A DNA stretch of 42,464 nt from Bacteroidales bacterium (GTDB lineage Bacteria > Bacteroidota > Bacteroidia > Bacteroidales > P3): positions 1-42,464 of the forward strand of contig JAKSML010000011.1 of assembly GCA_024400665.1 (NCBI GenBank), given 5' to 3'. Each line of letters begins with the position of its first letter. Within the stretch, counting starts at the first letter, position 1. The position numbers and the translations under genes were made by a program. Below, one piece after another: positions 23,179 through 33,140 of the stretch. A model generated the notes under the pieces. That model had not been told where the DNA came from. It ran no database searches and saw only the letters and a program-made list of their open reading frames with translations.

Positions 23179-25894
23179 AGAAGTAGAGTTTGCCCTGCTG
23201 CTTGTCGAACTCGTACTCGCCGAAGTCGCCAAGAGCGGAACGATTGATGATGAACTTGTAGTCGATGCCCTTCATGACGATAACTTCGACATTGTACATG
23301 TGCTTCTGACCAATCTGCATCTCACGGAAGACGAGCTTGGCACGGTCGAGAATGTTGCCTTCGGGGTCGAAAGCATTGTCGCGATCGGGGAAGTCTTCCT
23401 TGTTGATACGACGCTGATAGAGGAGGTTCATAGCCTCTTCCCAAGAGATGGCAATTGGTTCAACATAGCGTTCGTCGATGAGCATCGGAATCTGCATGCC
23501 GTTGATGATAGCGTCAACCTCGCCCTTCTGCGTGTTAATCATCGTGACGGGGATGATGCCCTCTTCGTGGATGATAGTAGCCACATCTCTGTAGTTCGTG
23601 TCAACAGGAGCATTGACAAGGTCGATATAGGTGCCGTCTTCGTTGTGCTGGACGAGAGCAGAATCGGAAGCCAGATTATTGACAATACGTTTAGAGACAT
23701 AGTCGGAACGAAGTATCATAAATTCGATACGACGGTTGAGCTGATGGGCAGCCTCCTGATGCTCCTTCGAGGGAAGGTCGTTGATGAAGTCGCATTCGAG
23801 CGTGGTACCTGCCGAGAAGGTGTAGGGCACACCGCCAACAACGATGACCACATCGCGGTCGAGGGTACGGGGGGTACGCTCACCATAGCCCTTGGCAACC
23901 ATACGCTCGCGTTCGATGCCGCGGCTGGCGAGGTAGTCAACAACGCTCTGGGCACGACGCTGGGAGAGGGTATCGTTGGTAAGGCCAAGATAGGGACGGC
24001 AGTCGGTATGAGCACGAATCTCAACAACGATGCCAGGGTTGTTCATCATGACAAGGTAGAGGTCCATGAGAGAATCCATGAATTCCTCTTTAATATCCCA
24101 CTTAGAGAGGTCGTAGCGAATCTCGGGGAGGACAACGGGCTGCTGGGGAACGGGCTCCATGCGGAAATCGTGAACGATGTCCTTATCGACATTGTAGCCC
24201 TTAGTGCTCTCGGAGCCTTCGAGGCTGAAGTAGTCAACCTTGGAGAGATACATCTTATAGACCACCTGGCCATGAATCTGGCTGTTATTGAACTTATAGT
24301 AACCCTTCTTATCGGTGTAGGTCTCAGCCTCAGATCCATCGGAGCCGACAATCTTAACCTTACAGCCCTTGATGAGCTGCATGGACTTCTCGTCGCGAAC
24401 GGTGCCTTCGATGGTGTAGAGCAGCTGAGGAAGCTCAAAGGAATAGAGGTTGAGGGTAGGCAGCGGAATCTTCTTACCTTTCTTGTCGGTATTCTTATTG
24501 AAAGGATCATCGAAAGGACGGTTGGAGGAGAAGTAGCCGCGTTCGAGCATCAGGTTATCCTCGCTCTCGGGATAGTAGATGATGGACATTTCGTCGTAAG
24601 AAGAGTTGATAGGCACACCGAGGTTCTCGGGACGAGAGCAGATACGCTTGCCAATACGGGTCTTGAAAATATCGTAACCGCCGATACCGGGCAGACCGTT
24701 AGAGGAGAAATACATGGTGGAGTCGCCTCTCAGGATGGGGAAAGCCTCGCGGCCGGGAGTGTTGACCACAGGACCCATATTGACGGGCTTGCCGAAATCG
24801 TCTGCCAAACTCTGACGGGTAGATTTCCAGATATCGTAATCACCCTCTCCGCCAGGCATATCAGAGCAGAAATAGAGGGTGAGGCCATCGCTGGTGATTG
24901 CGGGGTAGAGGTAGTTATAAATGGTGTCGCCGAGGTTGATGCGGACAGGATTGGCCCACTCGCCAGGGGCGACCTCCTCTTCCTGATTCTCATCCTTGGC
25001 ATTCTTGCCTTTCTTAGAATCCTTGCTGTCCTTCTTGGGAGCACTCTTCTTGGCTGCTTTCTTCTTCTTATCGGTGGCTACAGCCTTCGTGGAAGTGTAG
25101 ATAGCACAATCGTGTGTCTCGTGCTCTACCACTTCGCATCGAGAGAAGTAGATGGTGTTGCCATCAGGCGAGAAGCAAGCTTCACCTTCATTGTGCGAGG
25201 TGTTGATCTTGCCCGAGTTATCGAACTGAGCGGGGACATCGGTCCAGCGGCCGTTGCGATCCTTATAGACGGTATAGAGCGAGGAGAAGTTCTGGCCAGT
25301 CCAGACATCCTTGCCCTCATCGTCGGCGCCATAGCGAGAAGAGGAGAACACCAAAGTGTTGGTATCATCGCCAAGGAAGCGGGGAGACCAATCATTGTAT
25401 TCCGTGTTCCAGTCTGCCAGCTTGGTGATGATGTGACGGCTGCGGTCAGAAGCCCAGCGGGTCACTTCAATCAAAGACTTCTTGCGGGTGAGACAGAGCT
25501 TATCATTGGGCACAAGCTCAAGATACTTGTCGTAATAACCGTCGGCATCGTCGAACTTGCCGTTGAAACGGCACATCTCGGCCATGTAGTAGTACAGCTT
25601 AGGCTCGACATTGTAATAACCAGCCTGGATAAGACGGAGGTAAGTATGCTCAGCCTTGGGGTAGTTGTACATCAAGCGGTAGCACTCGCCAATCTGGAAA
25701 TAGATGCGGTTCTTCTCGGCTTTGTTGCTCGAGACCCTGTCGTAAGCTTTCTGATAGCTTTCAAGGGCAAGGGTATATTGCTTGTTCTTGAACTGCTCGT
25801 CGGCCAACGTGGCAACACTGCTCTGCGACATGGCTGAACCAGCAAAAAGTAAGGCTACAATAAGTAGTGCGAAACCTTTTTTTATCGTTTTCAT
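23168..25894 (-). CDS. PorE-like OmpA-family protein with C-terminal retropepsin-like domain
   Basis: A 908-residue exported protein (signal GSAMS/QSSVA). Domains in order: tetratricopeptide-type helices (about 25-140); PD40/WD40-like propeller (about 160-470) with repeats such as YFSSN and a Lys-rich insertion at 273-310; a carboxypeptidase-regulatory-like fold (about 494-560); an OmpA peptidoglycan-binding domain (about 590-730) with VVEIRAHTDCRP and QLNRRIEFMI. This order matches PorE, a T9SS component that links the machine to peptidoglycan. The last 130 residues (about 780-908) look like a retropepsin-type aspartic protease fold (VDAIINGMQIPMLIDERY...INRSALGDFGEYEFD), but the D-T-G triad reads D807-E-R, so it is probably inactive. 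miaA follows, overlapping. Confidence 0.8.
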   Translation of the reverse strand: MKTIKKGFALLIVALLFAGSAMSQSSVATLADEQFKNKQYTLALESYQKAYDRVSSNKAEKNRIYFQIGECYRLMYNYPKAEHTYLRLIQAGYYNVEPKLYYYMAEMCRFNGKFDDADGYYDKYLELVPNDKLCLTRKKSLIEVTRWASDRSRHIITKLADWNTEYNDWSPRFLGDDTNTLVFSSSRYGADDEGKDVWTGQNFSSLYTVYKDRNGRWTDVPAQFDNSGKINTSHNEGEACFSPDGNTIYFSRCEVVEHETHDCAIYTSTKAVATDKKKKAAKKSAPKKDSKDSKKGKNAKDENQEEEVAPGEWANPVRINLGDTIYNYLYPAITSDGLTLYFCSDMPGGEGDYDIWKSTRQSLADDFGKPVNMGPVVNTPGREAFPILRGDSTMYFSSNGLPGIGGYDIFKTRIGKRICSRPENLGVPINSSYDEMSIIYYPESEDNLMLERGYFSSNRPFDDPFNKNTDKKGKKIPLPTLNLYSFELPQLLYTIEGTVRDEKSMQLIKGCKVKIVGSDGSEAETYTDKKGYYKFNNSQIHGQVVYKMYLSKVDYFSLEGSESTKGYNVDKDIVHDFRMEPVPQQPVVLPEIRYDLSKWDIKEEFMDSLMDLYLVMMNNPGIVVEIRAHTDCRPYLGLTNDTLSQRRAQSVVDYLASRGIERERMVAKGYGERTPRTLDRDVVIVVGGVPYTFSAGTTLECDFINDLPSKEHQEAAHQLNRRIEFMILRSDYVSKRIVNNLASDSALVQHNEDGTYIDLVNAPVDTNYRDVATIIHEEGIIPVTMINTQKGEVDAIINGMQIPMLIDERYVEPIAISWEEAMNLLYQRRINKEDFPDRDNAFDPEGNILDRAKLVFREMQIGQKHMYNVEVIVMKGIDYKFIINRSALGDFGEYEFDKQQGKLYFFDD

Positions 25895-26049
25895 GTATAT
25901 ATAAATATTTTATTCAATCTATGTATTCATATAAATATCAGCACATTGAACCGCAAAAAGAGCCGACTTCAATGCACATATTTAATATGCTAAATTACAC
26001 ATTTTTTTTGAAATAAAAGATTTTTTTGTCGTTTTTTTATAATATAGCC

Positions 26050-27222
26050 TCACGGATAGAGAAGATATTGCTCTCTCATAGCCTTAAATTGGCTTAGTTT
26101 TGGTTCCCACGAGGCCCGTATTTCCTCCGCCTTAGTTCCGCTCTCTATCTGCTTGCGGAGACGACCTGTGCCCGCCAGTTTCTCGAAGAAATTGCTCTTC
26201 AAAAAGAAGGTGGCACGGTCACTGTTGCGATACATCTCCAGGAGGTACTCGACATCAAAAGCTGACGGCACATCGGCCTCGTGCAGATCCAGACCATAGC
26301 AACGCTTCCCCTTATGAGGAGGGTTGTCGCTCACCCCTGGAATAGGATGCGGCACAAAGGAGAACTGACGATTTCGATAGGTAGGACAGCCTATCACTTC
26401 AAAAGGGCGTTCTGTGCCACGACCCACGCTGATGTTCGTACCCTCAAAAAGACATAGCGAGGGATAGAGTGCTATGGCCTGAGGCGTCTGCATATTGGGC
26501 GACGGTGGAATAGGCAGGACCACATTCCTGCAACAAGCAGAGTCGTGCGTATAACCTTGTAATGTAACGACATGCAAGTTTGCCTGAAGACTATCGGAAA
26601 GCCAGCATTCGCCGTTTATCATCTGCGCATATTCGCCAATAGTCATGCCATAGACAACAGGCACAGGGTGCATGCCTACAAACGACTGATACTTCATCTC
26701 CAACACAGGGCCATCAACATAATGGCCATTGGGATTGGGACGGTCAAGAAGGATAAGCTGACAGCCATATTCTGCTGCCGCTTCCATGACGTAATGAAGA
26801 GTCGAAATGTAGGTATAAAAACGACATCCAACATCTTGTAAATCAAATACAATAAGGTCTATCCCGTATTTTCTCAAGACTTCTTGCGAAGGTTTCTTAT
26901 TGTTGCCATACAGCGACACGATAGGAATACCCGTCTTAGGGTCTGTTCCATCCTTCACGGTCGCTCCCGCTTCTGCATCACCACGGAAACCGTGTTCCGG
27001 ACAGAAGATGAGCCTGATGTCGGCACCCAAAGCCCGCAAGGTATCCACTAAATGGTGGTTGCCAACCAATGATGCTTGGTTGGCAACCACTGCTGTATTT
27101 GCATTTTTTACATATCCGATATAACTGTCAATCTGCTCAGCACCAGGGACGATGCGTGTTTGCGCACTAGCCTGGAAAACCGCAATCGAGGCAAACAGAA
27201 GTATGGCAAACAGATGTCTCAT
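26050..27222 (-). CDS. namZ: Exo-beta-N-acetylmuramidase NamZ-type (DUF1343)
   Basis: Cleaves terminal MurNAc from peptidoglycan fragments in wall recycling. The ATG at 27222 ([10 protein letters not shown]) gives a 390-residue precursor with signal site QASA/QTRIV; a longer open frame to 27384 only reads into dut. Family landmarks: [35 protein letters not shown] (with the conserved Glu-His), [27 protein letters not shown], and [20 protein letters not shown]. Its ATG overlaps the dut stop as ATGA, so it is the last gene of the M23-trmD-clpP-dut-namZ operon. A sister wall enzyme, the M23 peptidase, heads the same operon. Confidence 0.88.
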   Translation of the reverse strand: MRHLFAILLFASIAVFQASAQTRIVPGAEQIDSYIGYVKNANTAVVANQASLVGNHHLVDTLRALGADIRLIFCPEHGFRGDAEAGATVKDGTDPKTGIPIVSLYGNNKKPSQEVLRKYGIDLIVFDLQDVGCRFYTYISTLHYVMEAAAEYGCQLILLDRPNPNGHYVDGPVLEMKYQSFVGMHPVPVVYGMTIGEYAQMINGECWLSDSLQANLHVVTLQGYTHDSACCRNVVLPIPPSPNMQTPQAIALYPSLCLFEGTNISVGRGTERPFEVIGCPTYRNRQFSFVPHPIPGVSDNPPHKGKRCYGLDLHEADVPSAFDVEYLLEMYRNSDRATFFLKSNFFEKLAGTGRLRKQIESGTKAEEIRASWEPKLSQFKAMREQYLLYP

Positions 27223-27653
27223 ACTCCGGTATGGCCAAAGCCTCCTTGGCCTCTTTCGGTGTCGCTGAGTTCTGCCACCTCGACAAGTTCTGCTTGCTCG
27301 TGGCGTGCTATGACCATCTGTGCAATACGCTCGCCATCGTTGATGACGAAGGGCTCCTGCGAGAGGTTGATGAGCAGCACACACAGCTCGCCGCGATAGT
27401 CGGCATCGATGGTGCCGGGCGAGTTGAGCACGGTGACACCCTTCTTCAGTGCCAAGCCACTACGCGGACGTATCTGTGCCTCGAAGCCTGCCGGCAGCTC
27501 CATGAAGAGTCCCGTCTTCACCATGCCGCGCTGAAGCGGCTGAAGCGTGATAGGCCCTTCTGGCAGGAAAGCTCGGAGATCCAAGCCCGCCGACTGAGCG
27601 GTCTCATATTTCGGCAGCGGATGATGCGAGCGATTGATAATCTTTACCTTCAT
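27219..27653 (-). CDS. dut: Deoxyuridine 5'-triphosphate nucleotidohydrolase
   Basis: Hydrolyses dUTP to dUMP, keeping uracil out of DNA and feeding dTMP synthesis. The 144-residue trimeric dUTPase shows all five motifs: [43 protein letters not shown], and C-terminal [12 protein letters not shown] which closes over the active site. It starts two bases after the clpP stop and its own stop overlaps the namZ start. Length and motifs are fully typical. Confidence 0.96.
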   Translation of the reverse strand: MKVKIINRSHHPLPKYETAQSAGLDLRAFLPEGPITLQPLQRGMVKTGLFMELPAGFEAQIRPRSGLALKKGVTVLNSPGTIDADYRGELCVLLINLSQEPFVINDGERIAQMVIARHEQAELVEVAELSDTERGQGGFGHTGV

Positions 27654-27655
27654 GG

Positions 27656-28318
27656 CTATTTGCGTGCCAAGATAGAGTCAATCATACCGTACTCCATAGC
27701 TTCCTGAGCGGTGAACCAGTGATCGCGGTCGCTGTCAGCATAGACCTTGTCATAGTCCTGTCCGCTGTGTTTGGCTATGATTTCGTACAGCTCCTTCTTC
27801 AGCTTCTGGATTTCGCGGCAGGTAATCTCCATGTCGCTGGCCTGACCTTCGGCACCGCCCATGGGCTGATGTATCATCACACGGCTGTGAGGCAGTGCGG
27901 TACGCATGCCTTTCTCACCAGCACAGAGCAGCACGCTGGCCATAGAGGCAGCGAGACCAGTGCAGATGGTGGCAATCTTGGGCTGGATATACTGCATAGT
28001 GTCATAAATGCCCAAACCTGCATAGACCGAGCCTCCCGGAGAATTGATGTAGATCTCGATGTTCTTGGTGCTGTCGGAGCTCTCCAAGAAGAGGAGCTGT
28101 GCCTGGATGACGTTGGCAGTATAGTCGTCGATAGCGGTGCCCATAAAGATGATGCGGTCCATCATCAAACGGCTAAAGACATCCATCTGAGCCACGTTAA
28201 GCTGACGTTCCTCAGTGATGTAAGGAGTCAGCGAATTATTGATAGCCGAAGTGTATTTGGCGTATGTGGTGCTGCTGATACCACAATGCTTAGTAGCGTA
28301 TTTTTCAAATTCTGTCAT
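27656..28318 (-). CDS. clpP: ClpP protease subunit
   Basis: Serine protease barrel that degrades proteins delivered by ClpX. The 220-residue protein has the catalytic Ser125 in GLAASMAS, His150 in SRVMIHQP, and a downstream Asp in [39 protein letters not shown] forms the strand that binds substrate. The N-terminal extension of about 25 residues before the family core is common in Bacteroidota. It lies between trmD (31 bases upstream) and dut (two bases downstream), separated from clpX by about 9 kb and opposite strand. Confidence 0.95.
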   Translation of the reverse strand: MTEFEKYATKHCGISSTTYAKYTSAINNSLTPYITEERQLNVAQMDVFSRLMMDRIIFMGTAIDDYTANVIQAQLLFLESSDSTKNIEIYINSPGGSVYAGLGIYDTMQYIQPKIATICTGLAASMASVLLCAGEKGMRTALPHSRVMIHQPMGGAEGQASDMEITCREIQKLKKELYEIIAKHSGQDYDKVYADSDRDHWFTAQEAMEYGMIDSILARK

Positions 28319-28349
28319 AATCTGTGTATAATGAATGGGAATATATTAT

Positions 28350-29030
28350 TCAATTTTTATCGATGAGACCGGGGCGACGTTCCTTGGTGCGTTGCACAGC
28401 CTGCTCGTAGCGCCACTGCTCAATCTTGGCATGGTTGCCGCTGAGGAGCACATCGGGCACCTTCCAGCCACGAAACTCCGGCGGGCGCGTGTATTCGGGA
28501 GGCGCCACGAGACCGTCCTGAAAAGAGTCGCCGAGAGCCGACTGCTCATCACCTATCACGCCTGGGATGAGGCGCACCACGGTGTCGGCAATCACAGCCG
28601 CAGCCAGCTCACCGCCCGTGAGCACATAGTCGCCTATCGAGATCTCCTTCGTGACAAAATGTTCGCGTATGCGCTCATCAACGCCCTTGTAGTGCCCGCA
28701 GAGAATCATTAGGTTCTCCTTCAAAGAGAGGGTGTTTGCCATGGGCTGGGAGAGCATCTCGCCATCGGGAGCGGTATAGATAACTTCGTCATAGCTTCGC
28801 TGTGACTCCAGTTCCTCGATACAGTTGGCGAGGGGCTCCACCGCCATCACCATGCCAGCTCCGCCGCCGTAGGGATAGTCATCAACACTGCCGTAGCGGG
28901 TGAGGGAATAGTCGTGAAGGTCGTGGAAGACCACTTCGACAATGCCCTTCTTCTGAGCCCTCATCAAGATGGACTCTTCGAAGAACATCGACATCATATT
29001 GGGGAAAAGGGTCAGTATATCGAGGCGCAT
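28350..29030 (-). CDS. trmD: tRNA (guanine-37-N1)-methyltransferase
   Basis: Methylates G37 of tRNAs next to the anticodon, preventing +1 frameshifts. The SPOUT-class protein of 226 residues shows the start [34 protein letters not shown], and the trefoil-knot SAM site [31 protein letters not shown], with the usual C-terminal [21 protein letters not shown]. It begins one base after the stop of the M23 peptidase gene and is followed by clpP after 31 bases, so it belongs to the same minus-strand operon. Confidence 0.96.
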   Translation of the reverse strand: MRLDILTLFPNMMSMFFEESILMRAQKKGIVEVVFHDLHDYSLTRYGSVDDYPYGGGAGMVMAVEPLANCIEELESQRSYDEVIYTAPDGEMLSQPMANTLSLKENLMILCGHYKGVDERIREHFVTKEISIGDYVLTGGELAAAVIADTVVRLIPGVIGDEQSALGDSFQDGLVAPPEYTRPPEFRGWKVPDVLLSGNHAKIEQWRYEQAVQRTKERRPGLIDKN

Positions 29031-29031
29031 A

Positions 29032-30243
29032 TCAACGAAGTCTGAGTTTCTGTCCTGGACGGATGACGGAGGTCTCCTTCAGTCCGTTAAGTTTGCACAA
29101 TTTGCTGATAGTAGTACCATTGCGCTTGGCGATGCGGCTGAGGGTGTCGCCTGTGCGTACCTTGTAATATTTGCCATCGCTGCTATAGTGGTTGGCCTTA
29201 GAGTTGCTGGAACTGTTGGAGTAGCCAGGCTTTGCCACCTTGCGGAATGAGTTGCGGGTAAGTGTCAGGTTGGGGGATATCAGTGCGCGGGTCTCGCAGC
29301 TGATCACGTTCTCGGGGTTGATGGCGTTGCCGTTGTAACGAATCTCGAAGTGAAGATGGCTGCCGCGAGAGTGGCCTGTGTTGCCACAGAGGCCGATTTC
29401 CTCGCCGGCTTTCACCCTCGTGCCCGGGGTGACGTGGCGTTTAGAGAGATGTGCGTAATAGGTCTCCAAACCATTGTCGTGACGAAGGACGATAAGGTTT
29501 CCGTAGGAGCTGTTGTATTTCGAGAAACGAACCACGCCGTCGAAAGCTGCATAGATAGGCTCACCAGTGCGCATGGCCAGGTCGAGACCATAATGGAAAC
29601 GGCGATGGCGGGGACCAAAATGCGATGTAGGTATGGAGTAACTGGGTGTAGGAAAGACGAAATACTGTCCATGCTCAGGATCGGTAAGACGAATCTCCGT
29701 CGGCGCCATGGTGGAGATATCCATCTTCACGGTGTGGACCATAGCAGAATCGCCAGCCATCAAGATATCCTCCTCGCTGTCTGTTCCTGGGTCGTCCTGA
29801 TGCGTGAGGGCATAGCCGGGCGTAATGATGCCCATGCCATACTCAAAGTACTCCTCATCGTCCTCTGTCTCAGGCATCCCAGGTCGTTCCTTGGCTGCGT
29901 TGGCACGATCTACCACATCGTTGTCCTTGTCCTGCGGACTCTCGTCGAAGAGGTAGTTGTCCTGAACAGTAGGAGCGGGTGTTGCGTCGTCGGCAACATC
30001 CACGATGTCGTTGTTCTGTTTCTTTGGTTCTTTCTTGCGGTCGTAGGTCACAGCGCTAACGCCCGAGTATTCATCAGAAGGATCCTTAACGAGTTTATTA
30101 TATTTAATCTGACTTCCTTTGTTGCCAGAGGAAATCTTAGGCTTTGCCTTATTCTGCTTGGCATTGGGGCGGTCTTGTGCGAAGCCCATAGCAGGCACAG
30201 CCACGGCCAAAATCAAGATTATAAAATAGATATATTTCTTCAT
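29032..30243 (-). CDS. Secreted M23 peptidoglycan endopeptidase with LysM domain
   Basis: Cuts peptide cross-links of peptidoglycan in the periplasm. The ATG at 30243 ([14 protein letters not shown]) gives a 403-residue precursor with cleavage [10 protein letters not shown]; a longer frame to 30276 would run through the promoter. A long polar, low-complexity stretch follows, then the M23 domain: [17 protein letters not shown] (zinc His and Asp), [33 protein letters not shown] (zinc His in HLHFE). The C-terminus is a LysM module ([21 protein letters not shown]...RPGQKLRLR) that binds the glycan. It heads the operon with trmD, clpP, dut and namZ. Confidence 0.94.
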   Translation of the reverse strand: MKKYIYFIILILAVAVPAMGFAQDRPNAKQNKAKPKISSGNKGSQIKYNKLVKDPSDEYSGVSAVTYDRKKEPKKQNNDIVDVADDATPAPTVQDNYLFDESPQDKDNDVVDRANAAKERPGMPETEDDEEYFEYGMGIITPGYALTHQDDPGTDSEEDILMAGDSAMVHTVKMDISTMAPTEIRLTDPEHGQYFVFPTPSYSIPTSHFGPRHRRFHYGLDLAMRTGEPIYAAFDGVVRFSKYNSSYGNLIVLRHDNGLETYYAHLSKRHVTPGTRVKAGEEIGLCGNTGHSRGSHLHFEIRYNGNAINPENVISCETRALISPNLTLTRNSFRKVAKPGYSNSSSNSKANHYSSDGKYYKVRTGDTLSRIAKRNGTTISKLCKLNGLKETSVIRPGQKLRLR

Positions 30244-30253
30244 AATAATTCTG

Positions 30254-30261
30254 CAAAGATA
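30254..30261 (-). promoter_or_regulatory. -7 promoter motif for the M23-trmD-clpP-dut-namZ operon
   Basis: TATCTTTG then CAG on the minus strand. It ends about ten bases before the ATG at 30243, so the transcript leader is only a few bases long. Confidence 0.65.
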
Positions 30262-30406
30262 CAAAAAAAAATCCAACTGACAACTTTTTTGATTGTTAAA
30301 TAATGTTCAACAGCTAACAATCAATCAATTGACACGCGCATACAGAAAGTCTGAAACGTTAAAAAAACGTTTTTCAAACTTCTATCCGATGAGAAATTCA
30401 GCTCTT

Positions 30407-30946
30407 TTAGAGCTCACGCATCTCCTGTTTGAGGAACTCTAATGCCGAGGCCGTAGGCGGGTTGCTCTCAGCCACAGTGGCAAAGATGGCACTGGCCAGA
30501 CGAGTGGGGTCAGCATCTTCGGGGATGGTGATGGCGGCCGAGTTGACGATGCCAGTCATCTCCTCTTTGGCCTTGCGGATACGAGCCCAGGCTTCGCTGG
30601 AGATATATACCTGCTGGCTGAGGTTGTGCTCCCATTCATCGCGGATGGTCTTGGTCATCACGCCTTGCAGGAGTTTCGTGTCCATGCCGGGCTGGTAGCA
30701 GCGGAGCACCAGACTGTCGGGCGAGATGCGTTCCAGATAGAGAGCCATGCGCTCGTAAGCCTGAAGACGAATGGGGGTCACCAGTTTCACAGCCTCGCGG
30801 TGCTCGTCGATGCGCATTTGCAGCATCTGCCGTTTCTGTTCATTGTCGAAATAGCGCTTGGTCAAAAGATAGAAGATGTAGCCCGTGACTGCTATTGCAG
30901 CCATCATGGCCAACACTACGATAATAATAAGAATATATGTTTTCAT
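30407..30946 (-). CDS. Membrane-anchored conserved protein, function unknown
   Basis: A 179-residue protein with one N-terminal membrane helix (about residues 4-27) then a cytoplasmic helical region (RYFDNEQKRQMLQMRIDEHREAVKLVTPIRLQAYERMALYLERISPDSL) and a helical C-terminal part (QVYISSEAWARIRKAKEEMTGIVNSAA). The RLQAYERxxLYLERI segment is a pattern I associate with a widespread but uncharacterised Bacteroidota membrane protein. No catalytic motif. It lies downstream of lepA on the same strand after 87 bases that include a dispersed repeat, and upstream of the M23 operon, which has its own promoter. Confidence 0.72.
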   Translation of the reverse strand: MKTYILIIIVVLAMMAAIAVTGYIFYLLTKRYFDNEQKRQMLQMRIDEHREAVKLVTPIRLQAYERMALYLERISPDSLVLRCYQPGMDTKLLQGVMTKTIRDEWEHNLSQQVYISSEAWARIRKAKEEMTGIVNSAAITIPEDADPTRLASAIFATVAESNPPTASALEFLKQEMREL

Positions 30947-30980
30947 TACTATGATTATTTAACAATAGTGAACTGACAAG

Positions 30981-31032
30981 ACAAGCTGGCCACCGCTGTC
31001 CCAATTCGCCCAATTAGACTAATTAGACTAAC
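30981..31032. repeat. Dispersed ACAAGCTGGC...TTAGACTAA repeat, copy 1
   Basis: Begins ACAAGCTGGC, continues with CCACCGC and ends with CAATTAGACTAATTAGACTA. A closely similar copy in the same strand orientation lies at 34141-34191. It ends one base before the lepA stop. Confidence 0.7.
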
Positions 31033-31033
31033 T

Positions 31034-32839
31034 TTAATCCAGCTTCAGCACAGCGAGGAAGGCACTCTGCGGCACCTCCACATTGCCCACCTGGCGCATA
31101 CGTTTCTTACCCTCTTTCTGCTTTTCCAGAAGCTTGCGCTTACGGGTGATGTCGCCGCCGTAGCACTTGGCTGTCACATCCTTACGCACCTGGCGCACTG
31201 TCTCTCGGGCAATAATCTTGCTGCCGATGGCGGCCTGGATGGCCACATCAAACTGCTGTCGCGGAATGAGGTCCTTGAGTTTCTCGCACATGCGGCGTCC
31301 GATAGGATAGGCATTATCAACGTATGTCAGTGTGGAGAGGGCATCCACGGGGTCGCCGTTGAGCAGTATCTCCAGCTTCACCAGCTTGGAGGGCTGGAAA
31401 CCGTTGACATAGTAGTCGAACGAGGCATAGCCCTTCGAGATGCTCTTCAGCTTGTCGTAGAAGTCAAACACCACCTCGCCCAGCGGGAGGTCAAAAGTAA
31501 TCTCGATGCGGTCCGTGGTGAGGTAGGTCTGGTTCTTCAAGATGCCGCGCTTGTCCATGCAGAGCTTGATGACGGGGCCAATGAAGTCGGCCTTGGTGAT
31601 AATCTGGGCATGGATGAAAGGCTCATACACCTCGGCAATGCTGTTAGGCTCAGGCATACCAGAGGGGTTATAGACATCCTTCTCCTCGCCGTTGGTGAGC
31701 TTCACCTTGTACTGGACGTTAGGCACCGTGGTGATCACATCCATGTTGAACTCTCTCTCCAAGCGTTCCTGCACAATCTCCATGTGCAGCAGACCCAAGA
31801 AACCGCAGCGGAAGCCGAAGCCCAGTGCCAGCGAGCTCTCAGGCTCGAAGGTGAGGGAGGCATCGTTCAGCTGCAGCTTTTCTATCGAGGCGCGGAGCTC
31901 CTCATAGTCGTCAGTATCCACAGGATAGACACCCGCAAAGACCATCGGCTTCACAGCCTCGAAGCCCTCAATAGCCTTCTCACAAGGACGCTCAACATGA
32001 GTGATGGTGTCGCCCACGCGCACCTCCGTAGAAGTCTTGATGCCGCTGATGATGTAGCCCACATCGCCGGCACACAGCTCCTTGCGGGGCTCCATGTTGA
32101 GGCGCAGCACACCGATCTCGTCGGCATGATAGTCCTTGCCCGTGCTCACCAGCTTCACCCAGTCGTTGGTCTTAATCTTGCCGTTGATGATACGGAAATA
32201 GCTGATGATGCCGCGGAAGGGGTTGAAGACAGAGTCGAACACCAGTGCCTGAAGCGGGGCCTCCACGTCACCCACAGGGGCGGGCACACGATCCACAATA
32301 GCCTTCAGTATCTCTGGCACGCCCACGCCCGTCTTGGCGCTGCATGAGAGGATATCCTCGCGGGCGCAGCCCAGCAGGTCTATAATCTCATCAGCCACCT
32401 CTTCGGGCATAGCGCTGTCGAGGTCTATCTTATTCATCACGGGGATGATTTCAAGGTCGTTTTCCAAAGCCAGGTAGAGGTTCGAGATGGTCTGTGCCTG
32501 GATGCCCTGGGTGGCATCAACCACCAGCAGCGCACCCTCGCAGGCGGCTATCGAACGCGACACCTCGTAGCTGAAATCGACATGACCGGGGGTGTCGATA
32601 AGGTTCAAGACAAAATCCTGATTTGCATACTCGCCCTCGCCGTCGTAATGATAGTTCATCTGGATAGCGTGGCTCTTGATGGTGATGCCGCGCTCCTTTT
32701 CCAAATCCATATCATCCAGCACCTGGTCCTGCATCTCACGCTGCGACACCGTCTTGGTATATTCCAGCAGACGGTCTGCCAAAGTGCTCTTGCCGTGGTC
32801 AATATGTGCAATAATACAAAAGTTGCGTATATTCTTCAT
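31034..32839 (-). CDS. lepA: Elongation factor 4 (LepA), ribosomal back-translocase GTPase
   Basis: Translational GTPase acting on stalled or mis-translocated ribosomes. The 601-residue protein has the G motifs [30 protein letters not shown] and SAKTG in order, then domain II, domains III and V ([24 protein letters not shown]), and the LepA-specific C-terminal domain ending [24 protein letters not shown]. Length and motifs are standard. A -7 motif lies at 32888-32895. It is divergent from the lipid kinase gene. Confidence 0.97.
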   Translation of the reverse strand: MKNIRNFCIIAHIDHGKSTLADRLLEYTKTVSQREMQDQVLDDMDLEKERGITIKSHAIQMNYHYDGEGEYANQDFVLNLIDTPGHVDFSYEVSRSIAACEGALLVVDATQGIQAQTISNLYLALENDLEIIPVMNKIDLDSAMPEEVADEIIDLLGCAREDILSCSAKTGVGVPEILKAIVDRVPAPVGDVEAPLQALVFDSVFNPFRGIISYFRIINGKIKTNDWVKLVSTGKDYHADEIGVLRLNMEPRKELCAGDVGYIISGIKTSTEVRVGDTITHVERPCEKAIEGFEAVKPMVFAGVYPVDTDDYEELRASIEKLQLNDASLTFEPESSLALGFGFRCGFLGLLHMEIVQERLEREFNMDVITTVPNVQYKVKLTNGEEKDVYNPSGMPEPNSIAEVYEPFIHAQIITKADFIGPVIKLCMDKRGILKNQTYLTTDRIEITFDLPLGEVVFDFYDKLKSISKGYASFDYYVNGFQPSKLVKLEILLNGDPVDALSTLTYVDNAYPIGRRMCEKLKDLIPRQQFDVAIQAAIGSKIIARETVRQVRKDVTAKCYGGDITRKRKLLEKQKEGKKRMRQVGNVEVPQSAFLAVLKLD

Positions 32840-32887
32840 TCAGTTTTTCAGCTAGTTACTATGCAATAAGCGTATTATAATAAAATG

Positions 32888-32895
32888 CAAATATA
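32888..32895 (-). promoter_or_regulatory. -7 promoter motif for lepA
   Basis: TATATTTG then CAT on the minus strand fits TAnnTTTG about 48 bases upstream of the lepA ATG. Confidence 0.6.
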
Positions 32896-33124
32896 CGAAA
32901 AAAAATCGAAATGCACGCATTCCTCCCCCATTTTTATTCAAAAAACACAATCCGCCCTCGCTTTTTGGCACGCAAAACGTCCCTCTTACCCCGCCTTCCT
33001 CCCGCCCCACCATCTCGCTATTAGCTTCAAACATACCAATTAATTACGGCTTCCTGTCCGCTCTATACACCCAATTAAAAAGTTAAAAAAACACCCAAAA
33101 TATTCATAAGTGAAATATTATTAG

Positions 33125-33132
33125 TACCTTTG
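33125..33132 (+). promoter_or_regulatory. -7 promoter motif for the lipid kinase
   Basis: TACCTTTG then CAA ends eight bases before the ATG at 33141. Either the mRNA is nearly leaderless or translation begins at a later ATG (33195). Confidence 0.6.
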
Positions 33133-33140
33133 CAATCGAA

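Larger units (their letters stand above)
32840..33140. other. Divergent promoter region between lepA and the lipid kinase
   Basis: AT-rich at both ends with promoter motifs for lepA (32888-32895, minus) and the kinase (33125-33132, plus). The middle (about 32935-33030) is GC-rich with no repeat or gene that I can recognise. Confidence 0.65.

Noticed and set aside
23033-25837. A 934-codon open frame on the plus strand opposite the PorE-like gene
   Set aside because: It is the antisense shadow of a long real gene with biased codons; its translation has no recognisable domain and the minus-strand frame has clear ones.
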